Below are positions 8,802 to 16,592 of a stretch of DNA of 64,000 bases, piece by piece. The stretch is from Pseudomonadota bacterium (GTDB taxonomy: Bacteria > Pseudomonadota > Alphaproteobacteria > Rhizobiales > Rhizobiaceae). The notes below the pieces were generated by a model. It was not told the origin of the DNA, searched no databases, and worked only from the letters and a program-made list of their open reading frames with translations. The stretch spans positions 10,667 through 74,666 of the forward strand of contig JAEXYH010000091.1 of NCBI GenBank assembly GCA_023451735.1, read 5' to 3'. The position numbers were made by a program, and so were the translations under genes. Position 1 is the stretch's first letter. The number at the start of each line of letters is the position of its first letter.

Positions 8802-9206
8802 TCATTCGTTGGTACGGCTGGGCAAGGCGCGGATATCCTGTGCCCAAGGCAATGCGGAGGAATACCATATCTGCTCTCGCGGCTGGAGTTCCCGTCGTTG
8901 GTTGACAGTTCCAAGTCGTATGCCAACCTGCCCGGCATCCTCCAGCTCTCCAGTTGTATAGATTGGCGACCCGCAATCTGCGCAAAAGTATTGCAGGCGC
9001 CGACGACCAGTCTGTGCCGTCTTTATGTAAAGCTTGGGATTTCCAGACGTGATTTTAAACCGATTGCTTTGCGCGCTGACTGACACGCGATAGGCCGTTC
9101 CTGTCAGCCTTTGACAGTCGGTGCAGTGGCAGATTGCTACGTCCTTTGGATCAACGTCGGCTTCGTAACGGATCTCCCCGCATTGGCAGGCGCCATCGAT
9201 GTGCAT
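8802..9206 (-). CDS. GFA family (glutathione-dependent formaldehyde-activating-like) protein
   Basis: 134 aa from the ATG at 9206 (MHIDGACQCG), preceded by GGAGGAG. Zinc-ligand cysteines appear in the expected places: GACQCGEIRYEA, ICHCTDCQRLTGTAY and YFCADCGSPIYT. The C-terminus has VGIRLGTVN and QIWYSSALPWAQDI. The family was named for formaldehyde-glutathione adduct formation, but most members have no proven activity. No stress promoter found upstream. Confidence 0.92.
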   Translation of the reverse strand: MHIDGACQCGEIRYEADVDPKDVAICHCTDCQRLTGTAYRVSVSAQSNRFKITSGNPKLYIKTAQTGRRRLQYFCADCGSPIYTTGELEDAGQVGIRLGTVNQRRELQPREQIWYSSALPWAQDIRALPSRTNE

Positions 9207-9619
9207 GTCGCTCCTCCACCCTTTGGTCGTAGCTGGCGACATAGTGGAAAGACTTTATAAGTCGATAGTCAGGTCGCGGATTGTCCTGGCTCACAACGGT
9301 TGGAGTAAGGCGCAACCTTCTTTCGCGCCATTTTGCCTGCCTCCTCGCGTCCCTTCGTTCGATTTGGGTAATCACCCGCGGGTTTCTCATACTCTCCCAT
9401 TTTGGGGCACGCCATAGCAGCCGTTGACGGCTGAAACTGTCGAAAATGATGTCGAATGCGGAATGGCAGTAGAGATATTAGATCAGACCATGGTCAACAG
9501 GCGATCGGGTCGGTTTCGCGTCAAAGTTCGCAGCGTAATCCGTTCTAGTCAACGGGCGCTGTTGCGACCTTCTTGGCGCCAGGCCTCTGCCGGCCTGAAG
9601 TCGCTGGCCAACGGGGTCG
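9207..9619. other. intergenic region, nothing recognised
   Basis: Lies upstream of the GFA gene and downstream of the isochorismatase gene. No coding-like frame or clear terminator. Confidence 0.5.
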
Positions 9620-10198
9620 TCAAGCTGGAGATCTGCGCAAGTAGTCGGCCGTGAGAATTATCTCCACCTGCACCGAAAACCGATCACCCAGCAATTCCAG
9701 GGATGCATCATGGGTCTCGTTGGCGCCGCTGCAAACAGCATCCTTCAAGACAACCACCTTGTAGCCTAGATCGATTGCCCCAAGGACTGCAGCAAGGACG
9801 CATACGTCCGTCTCGCCGCCCGTCACCACGACTGTATCAGTCTGGTCTTGAACCAACGCCTCATGTAGCCGACCGTTCGCCCAAGGCGAATATGTCTGTT
9901 TGTCGAATATTCGAGCGGGTGGAACGAGACGCTTTAACCTGGGAACGATGTCAATAAGCTCCGGCGCAAGGACGGCGCGCGTCATCTCCCGCCACTTTTT
10001 ATAATACACTTTCCACATCCCCGGCATCTCATCGGGCCCTACGGGCGGAATGAACCGCGTGAAAATAGTTTGCTGCGGATAGCGTTCGGCAATTTCCAGC
10101 ACTTGGTCAGAGATGTGCGCCATCCAAGGCACGTGCCAAGGCGTCTCTTCGGCAAACATCCGTTGCATATCGATACAAAGATGGACCCAGTTGCTCAT
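9620..10198 (-). CDS. isochorismatase-family cysteine hydrolase
   Basis: 192 aa from the ATG at 10198 (MSNWVHLCIDMQRMF), which follows AGGAGG. The catalytic triad of the family is visible: Asp10 in CIDMQ, Lys100 in FDKQTYSPW, and Cys133 in GGETDVCVLAAVLGAIDLGYKV. Such enzymes hydrolyse amides or vinyl ethers (nicotinamidase, isochorismatase, carbamoylase); the substrate here is not evident. A one-mismatch EcfG promoter 23 bp upstream supports this start and stress induction. Confidence 0.9.
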   Translation of the reverse strand: MSNWVHLCIDMQRMFAEETPWHVPWMAHISDQVLEIAERYPQQTIFTRFIPPVGPDEMPGMWKVYYKKWREMTRAVLAPELIDIVPRLKRLVPPARIFDKQTYSPWANGRLHEALVQDQTDTVVVTGGETDVCVLAAVLGAIDLGYKVVVLKDAVCSGANETHDASLELLGDRFSVQVEIILTADYLRRSPA

Positions 10199-10220
10199 TA
10201 GTCCTCCTGACAACATGACG

Positions 10221-10245
10221 AACCGTCAGTGCGGATGCGAGTTCC
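10221..10245 (-). promoter_or_regulatory. EcfG-type promoter upstream of the isochorismatase-like gene
   Basis: Minus strand: GGAAC (10245-10241), 16 nt, GGTT (10224-10221). One mismatch from consensus; gene start at 10198. Confidence 0.6.
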
Positions 10246-10300
10246 GTTTGAAGGACGCCGAACACGAACAATGTCCGAGGCACGCCGGACATTGAATGAC

Positions 10301-10791
10301 CTATAGCGCCATGAGAGGCGCGACGGGCAACGCGCGCTTGTGGGCAGTCGCTGCATAGGCGGCAAGGACTTTTTCGCGCGCCTCCTTTGCGATTTCGCGG
10401 CCCTCGAGGAAATCGTCGATCTCGTCGTATGTTACGCCAAAAACAAGTTCATCAGGTTTGAGAGGGGCGTCGCTTTCTAAGTCCGCAGTCGGTATCTTCG
10501 AGACGAGGTCGTTCGGTGCACCAAGCTCGCGGGCAATCGCACGCACGCGTCGCTTGTTTAGGCCTGCTAGGGGCAATATGTCGGCTGCCCCATCTCCGAA
10601 CTTGGTGTAAAAGCCCATCAGTGCCTCTGCCGCGTGATCTGATCCGATCACGAGCCCTTGTGAGCTTCCCGCTAATGCGTATTGCGCGATCATTCTTTGC
10701 CTTGCTTTGATATTGCCGAGATGAAAGTGGAGACGAGGCCCCGAATCGCTGCCACACCAAGTTCTCTGATTATTTGTTGCTGCACTTGCAT
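10301..10791 (-). pseudogene. nadE: ammonia-dependent NAD+ synthetase NadE, internally deleted
   Basis: The gene starts well: TAGGAG, then an ATG at 10791 opening MQVQQQIIRELGVAAI, the NadE N-terminus. By about 10725 the frame changes to HLGNIKARQRMIAQYALAGSS, VIGSDHAAEALMGFYTKFGDG, DILPLAGLNKRRVRAIARELG and PTADLES, the NadE C-terminal half, ending at 10301. The middle, about 110-130 residues containing the SGGxDS ATP-pyrophosphatase loop, is absent. The product cannot bind ATP for NAD+ synthesis, so a functional copy must exist elsewhere. The ends are well conserved, suggesting recent loss. Confidence 0.85.
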
Positions 10792-10896
10792 CGTATCACT
10801 CCTACGAACCTGCCTTGCCCAGCTTGAAACGTCGCGGTTCTCGATCCGTTTCAAGGATAACGGCTTCCCAGTCGGATGGTTCGCCTCACGGTCGTG

Positions 10897-10921
10897 GGAA
10901 CTGTTCGCCTCTCACACGGTT
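10897..10921 (+). promoter_or_regulatory. EcfG-type promoter upstream of the SDR gene
   Basis: GGAAC (10897-10901), 16 nt, GGTT (10918-10921). One mismatch; gene start at 10955. Confidence 0.65.
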
Positions 10922-10954
10922 AAAAGCCTATCAGCGGTGCCCCGAGGAGTGACA

Positions 10955-11821
10955 ATGAGCGACCCGACCAACTATCCGAAACCACCCTATCCAGAGCAGA
11001 GCCAAACCCCTCCAGGACGGACCGATGCGATGTCGCCTGCGCCGGATCATGGAGAGCAATCTTACAAAGGTGACGGAAAGCTGGATGGCAAGGTTGCAGT
11101 AATCACAGGTGCTGATTCTGGTATCGGCCGGGCAGTCGCCATCGCATTCGCGAGAGAGGGAGCTGATATCCTGCTCTCGTACCTCGATGAGCACAATGAT
11201 GCGGAGGACACGGCGAACTGGGTGCGAAAGGCTGGCCGGAAAGCAGTGGTGCTGGCCGGCGACATCAAGTCGGAAGACCATTGCAACGAAGTGATACGTC
11301 GGACGATCGACGAACTCGGTCGACTTGATATCTTGGTCAACAACGCCGCGTTTCAGCGCACCTATTCGGATATCGCGGACATTACCGCGCAAGAGTGGGA
11401 CGAGACTTTCCGCACCAATATCTATGCGCCCTTCTTCCTGTCCAGAGCCGCCATCCCGCACATGCGGCCCGGCAGTTCAATCATCAACACCACTTCGATC
11501 CAGTCGAGGCAACCGTCACCACAGCTTCTGGCCTATGCCTCGACCAAGGGAGCAATTTCGAACTTCACTGCCGGCCTGGCGGAAATGGTCGCAGAAAAAG
11601 GGATTCGCGTGAATGCCGTCGCTCCGGGTCCGATCTGGACACCCCTCATCCCATCAACGATGCCAGCGGAGAAAGCCGCCAAGTTCGGTGAGCAGACGCT
11701 TATCGGCCGAGCAGGCCAACCAGCAGAACTTGCAGGCGCCTACGTCCTTCTCGCATCGGGCCTCGGTAGCTACATGACGGGCGCCGTCATTCCGGTGACC
11801 GGTGGTGAAGTCATGATCTGA
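10955..11821 (+). CDS. SDR family oxidoreductase (general stress protein 39-like)
   Basis: 288 aa from the ATG at 10955, after GAGGAG. The promoter at 10897 excludes the longer open frame. A proline-rich extension (YPKPPYPEQSQTPP, PAPDHGEQSYKG) typical of stress SDRs precedes the Rossmann domain. That domain has VAVITGADSGIGRA (cofactor loop), LDILVNNAAF, the Ser in NTTSIQS, the catalytic YASTK, and VNAVAPGPIWTPL. Likely NAD(P)-dependent reduction of an aldehyde or ketone; substrate unknown. A relative with the same extension is at 14469. Confidence 0.92.
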   Translation: MSDPTNYPKPPYPEQSQTPPGRTDAMSPAPDHGEQSYKGDGKLDGKVAVITGADSGIGRAVAIAFAREGADILLSYLDEHNDAEDTANWVRKAGRKAVVLAGDIKSEDHCNEVIRRTIDELGRLDILVNNAAFQRTYSDIADITAQEWDETFRTNIYAPFFLSRAAIPHMRPGSSIINTTSIQSRQPSPQLLAYASTKGAISNFTAGLAEMVAEKGIRVNAVAPGPIWTPLIPSTMPAEKAAKFGEQTLIGRAGQPAELAGAYVLLASGLGSYMTGAVIPVTGGEVMI

Positions 11822-11874
11822 CCTGTTGGGCGGGCGGAGAATCTCATCACCGGCCCGCTCCATGCACCGCTGCC

Positions 11875-12691
11875 CTAGATGCGGAGAGCGAAAACATGAC
11901 CGGAGAGTGGGAACTCTTCGTTCCTCGTGGCTCATGCCATCGAAGGCCGTGGTAATATACAGTGTCGATCCAACGATCACACAACTGATCGGATTCGGTA
12001 CCGGCAGATTGACGTGGCCTAAGAGGTCGCCCCAGGGCGAAAATATCCTCACGCAGTTTCCGCCGAAAATCGCTGCGATGATGTTTCCCTCGGCGTCGAT
12101 GCCGAGCCCGTCCGGATTGCCGTCTCCAAGACTCGCGAAACACGCCTGTTGTATGCTGATCCTGTTTGGACTTCGTAATCGTATACCCAGATCGTAGCGC
12201 GGCTCGTGTCCGCGTGGTACACCCGTTGACCGTCGAGGCTCCACACTTTGCCATTCGCGTTGATATACCCGCTTTCGACCTCTTCGAGACCGTCGTCCCG
12301 CAGAACGTAGAGCGCTACGGTCTTGGCCGGATCCGTCGTAGTGTTGATTGCCTACCCACAGCCTGCCGTTCGGATCAAGCTTACCGTCATTGAGACGATG
12401 CCCCTTGGGAAGATCGAGACGCACAATCGGCTCTTCCACGCCGGTTACAGGATTGAACCGATAAACGCCATCAGCCATGCAGAGAACGAGATGGTCTCCC
12501 CGCGGATACGCGAAGGTAACTTGCTTCGACACGGTCCAGGAGACGTGCTGGCGAGTGTCAAGTTCGTATCGATGAATGCTATGTCCGTCGATATCGACCC
12601 AGTAAAGGGACATCGATCTCTGATCCCAGTGGATACCGTCTCCCAGTTGGCTGGGCGGCAGCCGATCATCGAGCAGACAAACCTTGGTCAT
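11875..12691 (-). pseudogene. SMP-30/gluconolactonase family protein with three frameshifts
   Basis: The family hydrolyses sugar lactones in a six-bladed propeller. The start at 12691 gives LGDGIHWDQRSMSLYWVDI, CMADGVYRF and RLNDGKLDPNGRLWVGNQHYDG. Near 12316-12335 the reading must switch frame to continue ALYVLRDDGLEEVESGY and GQRVYHADTSRATIWVYDY. At about 12138 it switches again to FASLGDGNPDGLGIDAEGNI, ISCVIVGSTLYITTAFDG. At about 11911-11922 a third switch gives EEFPLSGHVFALRI and the stop at 11875. All pieces are otherwise well conserved. ATG overlaps the stop of the GH15 gene (ATGA), so it is the third gene of the operon starting at 15368. Confidence 0.8.
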
Positions 12692-14469
12692 TGATTTTCT
12701 TTCAGGGAGAAAATGGCATGGAGCAGTGCCAGGTGGCTCAAGCCCTGAGGCAGGTTGCCGAGGGCTTGGCCGGTCCTCGGGTCGATCTGCTCTGACAGGA
12801 CGCCAAAATTGTCTCCAAGCGCGGCAAGCAGGTCTCTCAGCATCTCTTCCGCTCGCTTTCGCTCACCCAGAAAAGCATAGGATTCCACGAGCCAGCAGCA
12901 ACAGGCGACAAAGGCTCCCTCCTCCTGGTTCGCTCCCGTGTAGCGGTAGACCAGCGGACCGACAGCAAGTTCATCCTTGATCGCGTCCCGCGTCGTTTTG
13001 AGGCGATCTTCGTGGTCAAACCCGAATCGGGTCGTCAGAAGCAGGGCAGCATCGAGGGCATCGGTCCCGGCGTAGAACGTATAGGCCTGTTTCTCGTCGG
13101 ACCAGCAATTTGCATCAATCCACGCCCGGATGCGCAAACTCTCCCTATGCCAAGTGTCGGCGTCGCCTTCGATATGCCCTGCTCTTGCAAGATGAGCTGC
13201 ACGATCAAGCGCTAGCCAGCACCCAATCTTGGAGAATGTGTAATGCTGCTTGTCCTCAAGTTCCCAGATGCCAGCATCCTTTTCCTGCCAGCGGTCAATC
13301 ACTTGGTTTGCCAACCGCTTTAGAAGCCGAGCAGTTGCAGGATCGAGAACGTGACCCATGTCGGCGAACAAGGCTGCGGTTTCCAGAAGGTCCCCGTAGC
13401 AGCTTAGCTGGACCTGTGTCTTGGCGCGATTGCCGGTGCGAATGGGCGTTGATCCCCTGTAACCGGGAACATCGATAATCTGTTCATCCGGAACTTCGCC
13501 CCCGCTCAGCGTGTAGACAACGGAGGGTGTTGGACCGTCTTCGTCGATCGTACGGATCAGCCAGCCGAAAGCGGCAATCGCTTCGGAGAGGGCGCCGGCG
13601 CGGAGCAAAGCCTTGATCGTGTAGGCTGCATCGCGTAGCCAGGCATAGCGATAGTCGTAGTTCTTGTCGCCGCCGATCCGTTCGGGCAGACCGGACGTAG
13701 CGGCAGCTGCAATCGCTCCCGTCTTCGCGTAGAGCAGAAATTTGAGCGACAACGCGCACCGGACGAAATCCTGCCTGAACGGTCCATCATAGGACAATTT
13801 CTGCGACCACCGACGCCACTCCTCATCACTGAAGTCAATCCGGGCGTCGATCTCGGATAGGTCCGGGATCGCCAACGGGGCCTTGTCAGCGACCAGGTAA
13901 GCAATGCAGGTTCGGGTCCCCCTGCCCGTTCGGTACCGCGCGATGGTCTGCTGGTCGCAATCCAGAACGATCGAAACCTCGTCCGCGTGGCAAAAGGTCG
14001 TCGTAAGCTCGCCGATGTAGCGAATGGCTGCGTTCGGATGATCGACCCGCCGGACATCACCCTGAGCACAGATAGGTTTGATGACGATTTCGAACTCAAC
14101 TTCTCCTGACAGTCCCTCGATGCGGCGGGCGAGCTCGCACCAGGGCAGACGGCCACCCGCGCCGCTATTGAGGGACTCGGTTACGCGGGCTCGACCGGTA
14201 TTCGTGATGAAGACGGTTTCGAGGACATTGCTCTCCGGTCTGTAGCGTCGCTCGATCCGGAACGGCTCGATCGGGTTGACCGAGAACCGTCCGCCGTCGG
14301 CGTCATGCATGCGATTGAACAGCGGCGGCGAATCCATGTCGGGAGCGCACCACCAGTCAATCGAGCCGTCTGCCCCGACCAGGGCGACGGACCGCCCCTC
14401 TCCTATTGCGGCATAGTGCTCGAGCGGCAGAAACCCGCTCGAGCGTTCAACTGTGAGGGTGCCCAGCAT
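12688..14469 (-). CDS. glycoside hydrolase family 15 protein (glucoamylase/trehalase type)
   Basis: 593 aa from the ATG at 14469 (MLGTLTVERSSGFLPLEHYAAIGEG). The N-terminal beta-domain has LVGADGSIDWWCAPDMDSPPLF. The (alpha/alpha)6 catalytic domain has NYDYRYAWLRDAAYT, the general-acid Glu in AGIWELED, and the general-base Glu in LLSEQIDPRTGQALGNLPQGLSH. In bacteria such proteins act on alpha-glucans or on trehalose; the substrate cannot be told here, though trehalose would suit a stress operon (inference). The start overlaps the SDR stop (TGATG) and the end overlaps the SMP-30 start. Confidence 0.92.
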   Translation of the reverse strand: MLGTLTVERSSGFLPLEHYAAIGEGRSVALVGADGSIDWWCAPDMDSPPLFNRMHDADGGRFSVNPIEPFRIERRYRPESNVLETVFITNTGRARVTESLNSGAGGRLPWCELARRIEGLSGEVEFEIVIKPICAQGDVRRVDHPNAAIRYIGELTTTFCHADEVSIVLDCDQQTIARYRTGRGTRTCIAYLVADKAPLAIPDLSEIDARIDFSDEEWRRWSQKLSYDGPFRQDFVRCALSLKFLLYAKTGAIAAAATSGLPERIGGDKNYDYRYAWLRDAAYTIKALLRAGALSEAIAAFGWLIRTIDEDGPTPSVVYTLSGGEVPDEQIIDVPGYRGSTPIRTGNRAKTQVQLSCYGDLLETAALFADMGHVLDPATARLLKRLANQVIDRWQEKDAGIWELEDKQHYTFSKIGCWLALDRAAHLARAGHIEGDADTWHRESLRIRAWIDANCWSDEKQAYTFYAGTDALDAALLLTTRFGFDHEDRLKTTRDAIKDELAVGPLVYRYTGANQEEGAFVACCCWLVESYAFLGERKRAEEMLRDLLAALGDNFGVLSEQIDPRTGQALGNLPQGLSHLALLHAIFSLKENQ

Positions 14470-15368
14470 CAGGGAAGCGTATTGCCGCCGGTGACGCCGA
14501 ATGCTTCGCCGGTAATATAGCTCGATTCCTGAGAAGCCAGGAACACGTAGATCGGGGCGCACTCGGCCGGCTGGCCCGGACGTTTCATCGGGACTTCGCT
14601 GCCGAATGTCTCGATGACGTCCTGGGTCTGGCCGCCCGACGTCTGAAGGGGCGTCCAGAACGGACCGGGAGCCACGATGTTGGCACGGATGCCCTTCGGC
14701 AGTACCTGCTTAGAAAGCGCCTTGGTGAACGCGACGATGGCAGACTTGGTCGGCGCATAGTCGAGCAGTGTTTCGGACGGCTGATAGGCCTGAATCGACG
14801 CCGTGTTGATAATTGTCGACCCTTCCGGCATCAGCGGCACAGCGGCCTTGCAAATCCAAAACAGCGCGTAGACGTTTGTCTTGAAGGTCTCGTCGAACTG
14901 GTCGGTCGTGAGCTCGGCGATGTCAGCAACTGCCGTCTGACGGCCGGCGACATTGGCGAGAAGGTCGAGACCACCAAGTTCCGAATGGGCCTTGCGCACA
15001 AGCTCGCCGCAAAAAGCCTCGCTCTTAAGATCGCCGGGGATCTTAACCGCCTTGCGCCCTTCAGCCTCGATCAACTTGGCCACCTCATCAGCGTCGGCTT
15101 CCTCTTCTGGGAGGTAGTTCAGCACAACGTTTGCGCTCTCGCGGGCGAACGCGATCGCAGCCGCCCTGCCGATGCCGGAATCACCACCGGTGACGAGCGC
15201 CTTGCGACCTGCCAAGCGGCCAAACCCCTTGTAGCTGGTTTCGCCATGATCTGGGACGGGCTGCATTTTGCTCGCCAGGCCCGGTACTGGCTGAGGCTGT
15301 TTGGGGAATTCCGGCTGAGGATATTGCGTGAGAGGATTCTGCATGTCGAATTGATTGGCGGATGCCAT
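14469..15368 (-). CDS. SDR family oxidoreductase with proline-rich N-terminal extension
   Basis: 299 aa from the ATG at 15368, after AAAGGA. The N-terminal tail (YPQPEFPKQPQPVPG, PVPDHGETSYKG) resembles the SDR at 10955. The Rossmann fold has KALVTGGDSGIGRAAAIAF, LDLLANVAG, NTASIQA, the catalytic Tyr-Lys pair in YAPTK, and ANIVAPGPFWTPLQTS. The C-terminus SSYITGEAFGVTGGNTLP is typical. First gene of the SDR-GH15-SMP-30 operon, with a weaker stress-type promoter upstream. Confidence 0.92.
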   Translation of the reverse strand: MASANQFDMQNPLTQYPQPEFPKQPQPVPGLASKMQPVPDHGETSYKGFGRLAGRKALVTGGDSGIGRAAAIAFARESANVVLNYLPEEEADADEVAKLIEAEGRKAVKIPGDLKSEAFCGELVRKAHSELGGLDLLANVAGRQTAVADIAELTTDQFDETFKTNVYALFWICKAAVPLMPEGSTIINTASIQAYQPSETLLDYAPTKSAIVAFTKALSKQVLPKGIRANIVAPGPFWTPLQTSGGQTQDVIETFGSEVPMKRPGQPAECAPIYVFLASQESSYITGEAFGVTGGNTLP

Positions 15369-15397
15369 TCTTTTTCCTTTCGAATTAACGAGGGAAG

Positions 15398-15422
15398 AAG
15401 CCGTGGGACGCCTAGATGTTCC
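15398..15422 (-). promoter_or_regulatory. possible EcfG-type promoter for the SDR-GH15-SMP-30 operon
   Basis: Minus strand: GGAAC (15422-15418), 18 nt, TT (15399-15398). It fits the relaxed rhizobial form GGAAC-N18/19-TT but not CGTT. Gene start at 15368. Confidence 0.4.
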
Positions 15423-15709
15423 GGCACAAAAATAGAAGTTAAAGCATGGGGTCGTCGCTCGCGGCATGCTGGATCTCCCTGAAGGTGGCGCGCTGCCCTG
15501 AAGCACCCACTGCTGGGCATATGCCCTGCCTCGATGCCGAAAAGGACGATGACCAAGAGCGTCGGGTTGACGATCAACAAGCCGTCGCGAGCATTGGCTC
15601 AACGTGCGGAATGGCAACCCGCCCATCAGGGTCCTGCCGCGAGAGACGCAGCAATCAACGCAGCCTCGACAGAGCCGGATGCCGTGAGTTCACAGCACAA
15701 ATACAAGCG

Positions 15710-15735
15710 GGAACGAAAAGGCCAGGTCAAGCATT
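15710..15735 (+). promoter_or_regulatory. possible EcfG-type promoter for the small ORF at 15765
   Basis: GGAAC (15710-15714), 19 nt, TT (15734-15735). Relaxed match only. The rest of 15423-15709 holds no recognised gene. Confidence 0.35.
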
Positions 15736-15764
15736 GGGTACGACTACATGACGAGGAGGACGCC

Positions 15765-15890
15765 ATGAAGGTCACGCTCATTGCCACGTCTGCCGCCGTT
15801 ATATTATTGGCCGCTGCGGTATCTATGATTTTGCCCGTTTACTCATACGATGGAGCACCGCAACCGTACCGGTTCGCTATGGCGCGGTAG
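15765..15890 (+). CDS. small membrane or exported peptide (41 aa)
   Basis: Short frame after a strong GAGGAGG site. MKVTLIATSAAVILLAAAVSM is a single hydrophobic segment or uncleaved signal; the tail, PVYSYDGAPQPYRFAMAR, is polar. No family recognised. The good ribosome binding site and possible stress promoter support it as a real gene. Confidence 0.55.
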   Translation: MKVTLIATSAAVILLAAAVSMILPVYSYDGAPQPYRFAMAR

Positions 15891-15989
15891 GCAGGCGGGC
15901 CTCTGTCTCGAGAGGAAATGGTAAGCGATACCGATGCGCTAACTACCGATCTCGTCTACCGCGCATTGGGAAGAACTTGAGGACATCAG

Positions 15990-16223
15990 ATGGCGACTTT
16001 TTACATGCACATCTCTGACAGCAAGGAAGTCGAAGTCGACATTGAAGCGAAAAACGCTCACGAGGCTTTAAACGCCGGCTTGAACGCCTTGAGTCAATTC
16101 GCCTGTAAAGCTTTCCCGCCGCCCGGAAGCGTTGCGATCTCCATCAAAGACGCCGAACGGAAACCCGTCGCCACGATGGAATTCGAATTTCGGATACATT
16201 ACGCACCAGGCATCAGAATCTAG
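15990..16223 (+). CDS. small DUF6894-like protein (77 aa)
   Basis: Starts MATFYMHISDSKEVEVDIEAKNAHEALNAG. This resembles the rhizobial DUF6894 pattern (short F-Y-x-H-I beta strand, acidic strand, then a helix beginning EAxxxA). The second half has GSVAISIKDAERKPVATMEFEF. No catalytic residues evident; function unknown. Assignment to DUF6894 is from general resemblance. Confidence 0.6.
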   Translation: MATFYMHISDSKEVEVDIEAKNAHEALNAGLNALSQFACKAFPPPGSVAISIKDAERKPVATMEFEFRIHYAPGIRI

Positions 16224-16592
16224 CCAAGGATCTAGGCTGGCCTTGCACGGTCCAATAGCGGGTCGCGGCGCAATGGATTTCTTGCGCTCAGTCAAAGGAC
16301 GGGTTTTGACGAATATGCATCGGCGGCGCGGCCGCGGATCGCATTAAACCAATGGTTTGTATGGATCGCGCGACAAAACCATGTAATGGGGCTGCGGTGA
16401 TTGCCGGCGTTTACAGGCACCTTCGAATAACACTTCCAGCTACTGACGAGGCAGTATTGGTAGTACGATGCCGCTTGCGCCTATTCCATTAGTCAGCGCT
16501 TATCCTATCTTGGGCAAAAACAGCTTAACTCAGGGCATACGACAATTACTCCAGTTTCAGTTTCAGTTTCATTCCCATCCTCGACCGGCATC
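16224..16592. other. intergenic region upstream of hybrid kinase
   Basis: No gene recognised. It contains three tandem copies of CAGTTT at 16552-16569, about 24 bp before the kinase start. No stress promoter seen. Confidence 0.5.

Noticed and set aside
16552..16569. Three tandem CAGTTT units before the hybrid kinase
   Set aside because: Only three copies and no evidence for slippage control; too short to call a repeat feature, though it lies 24 bp from the start codon.
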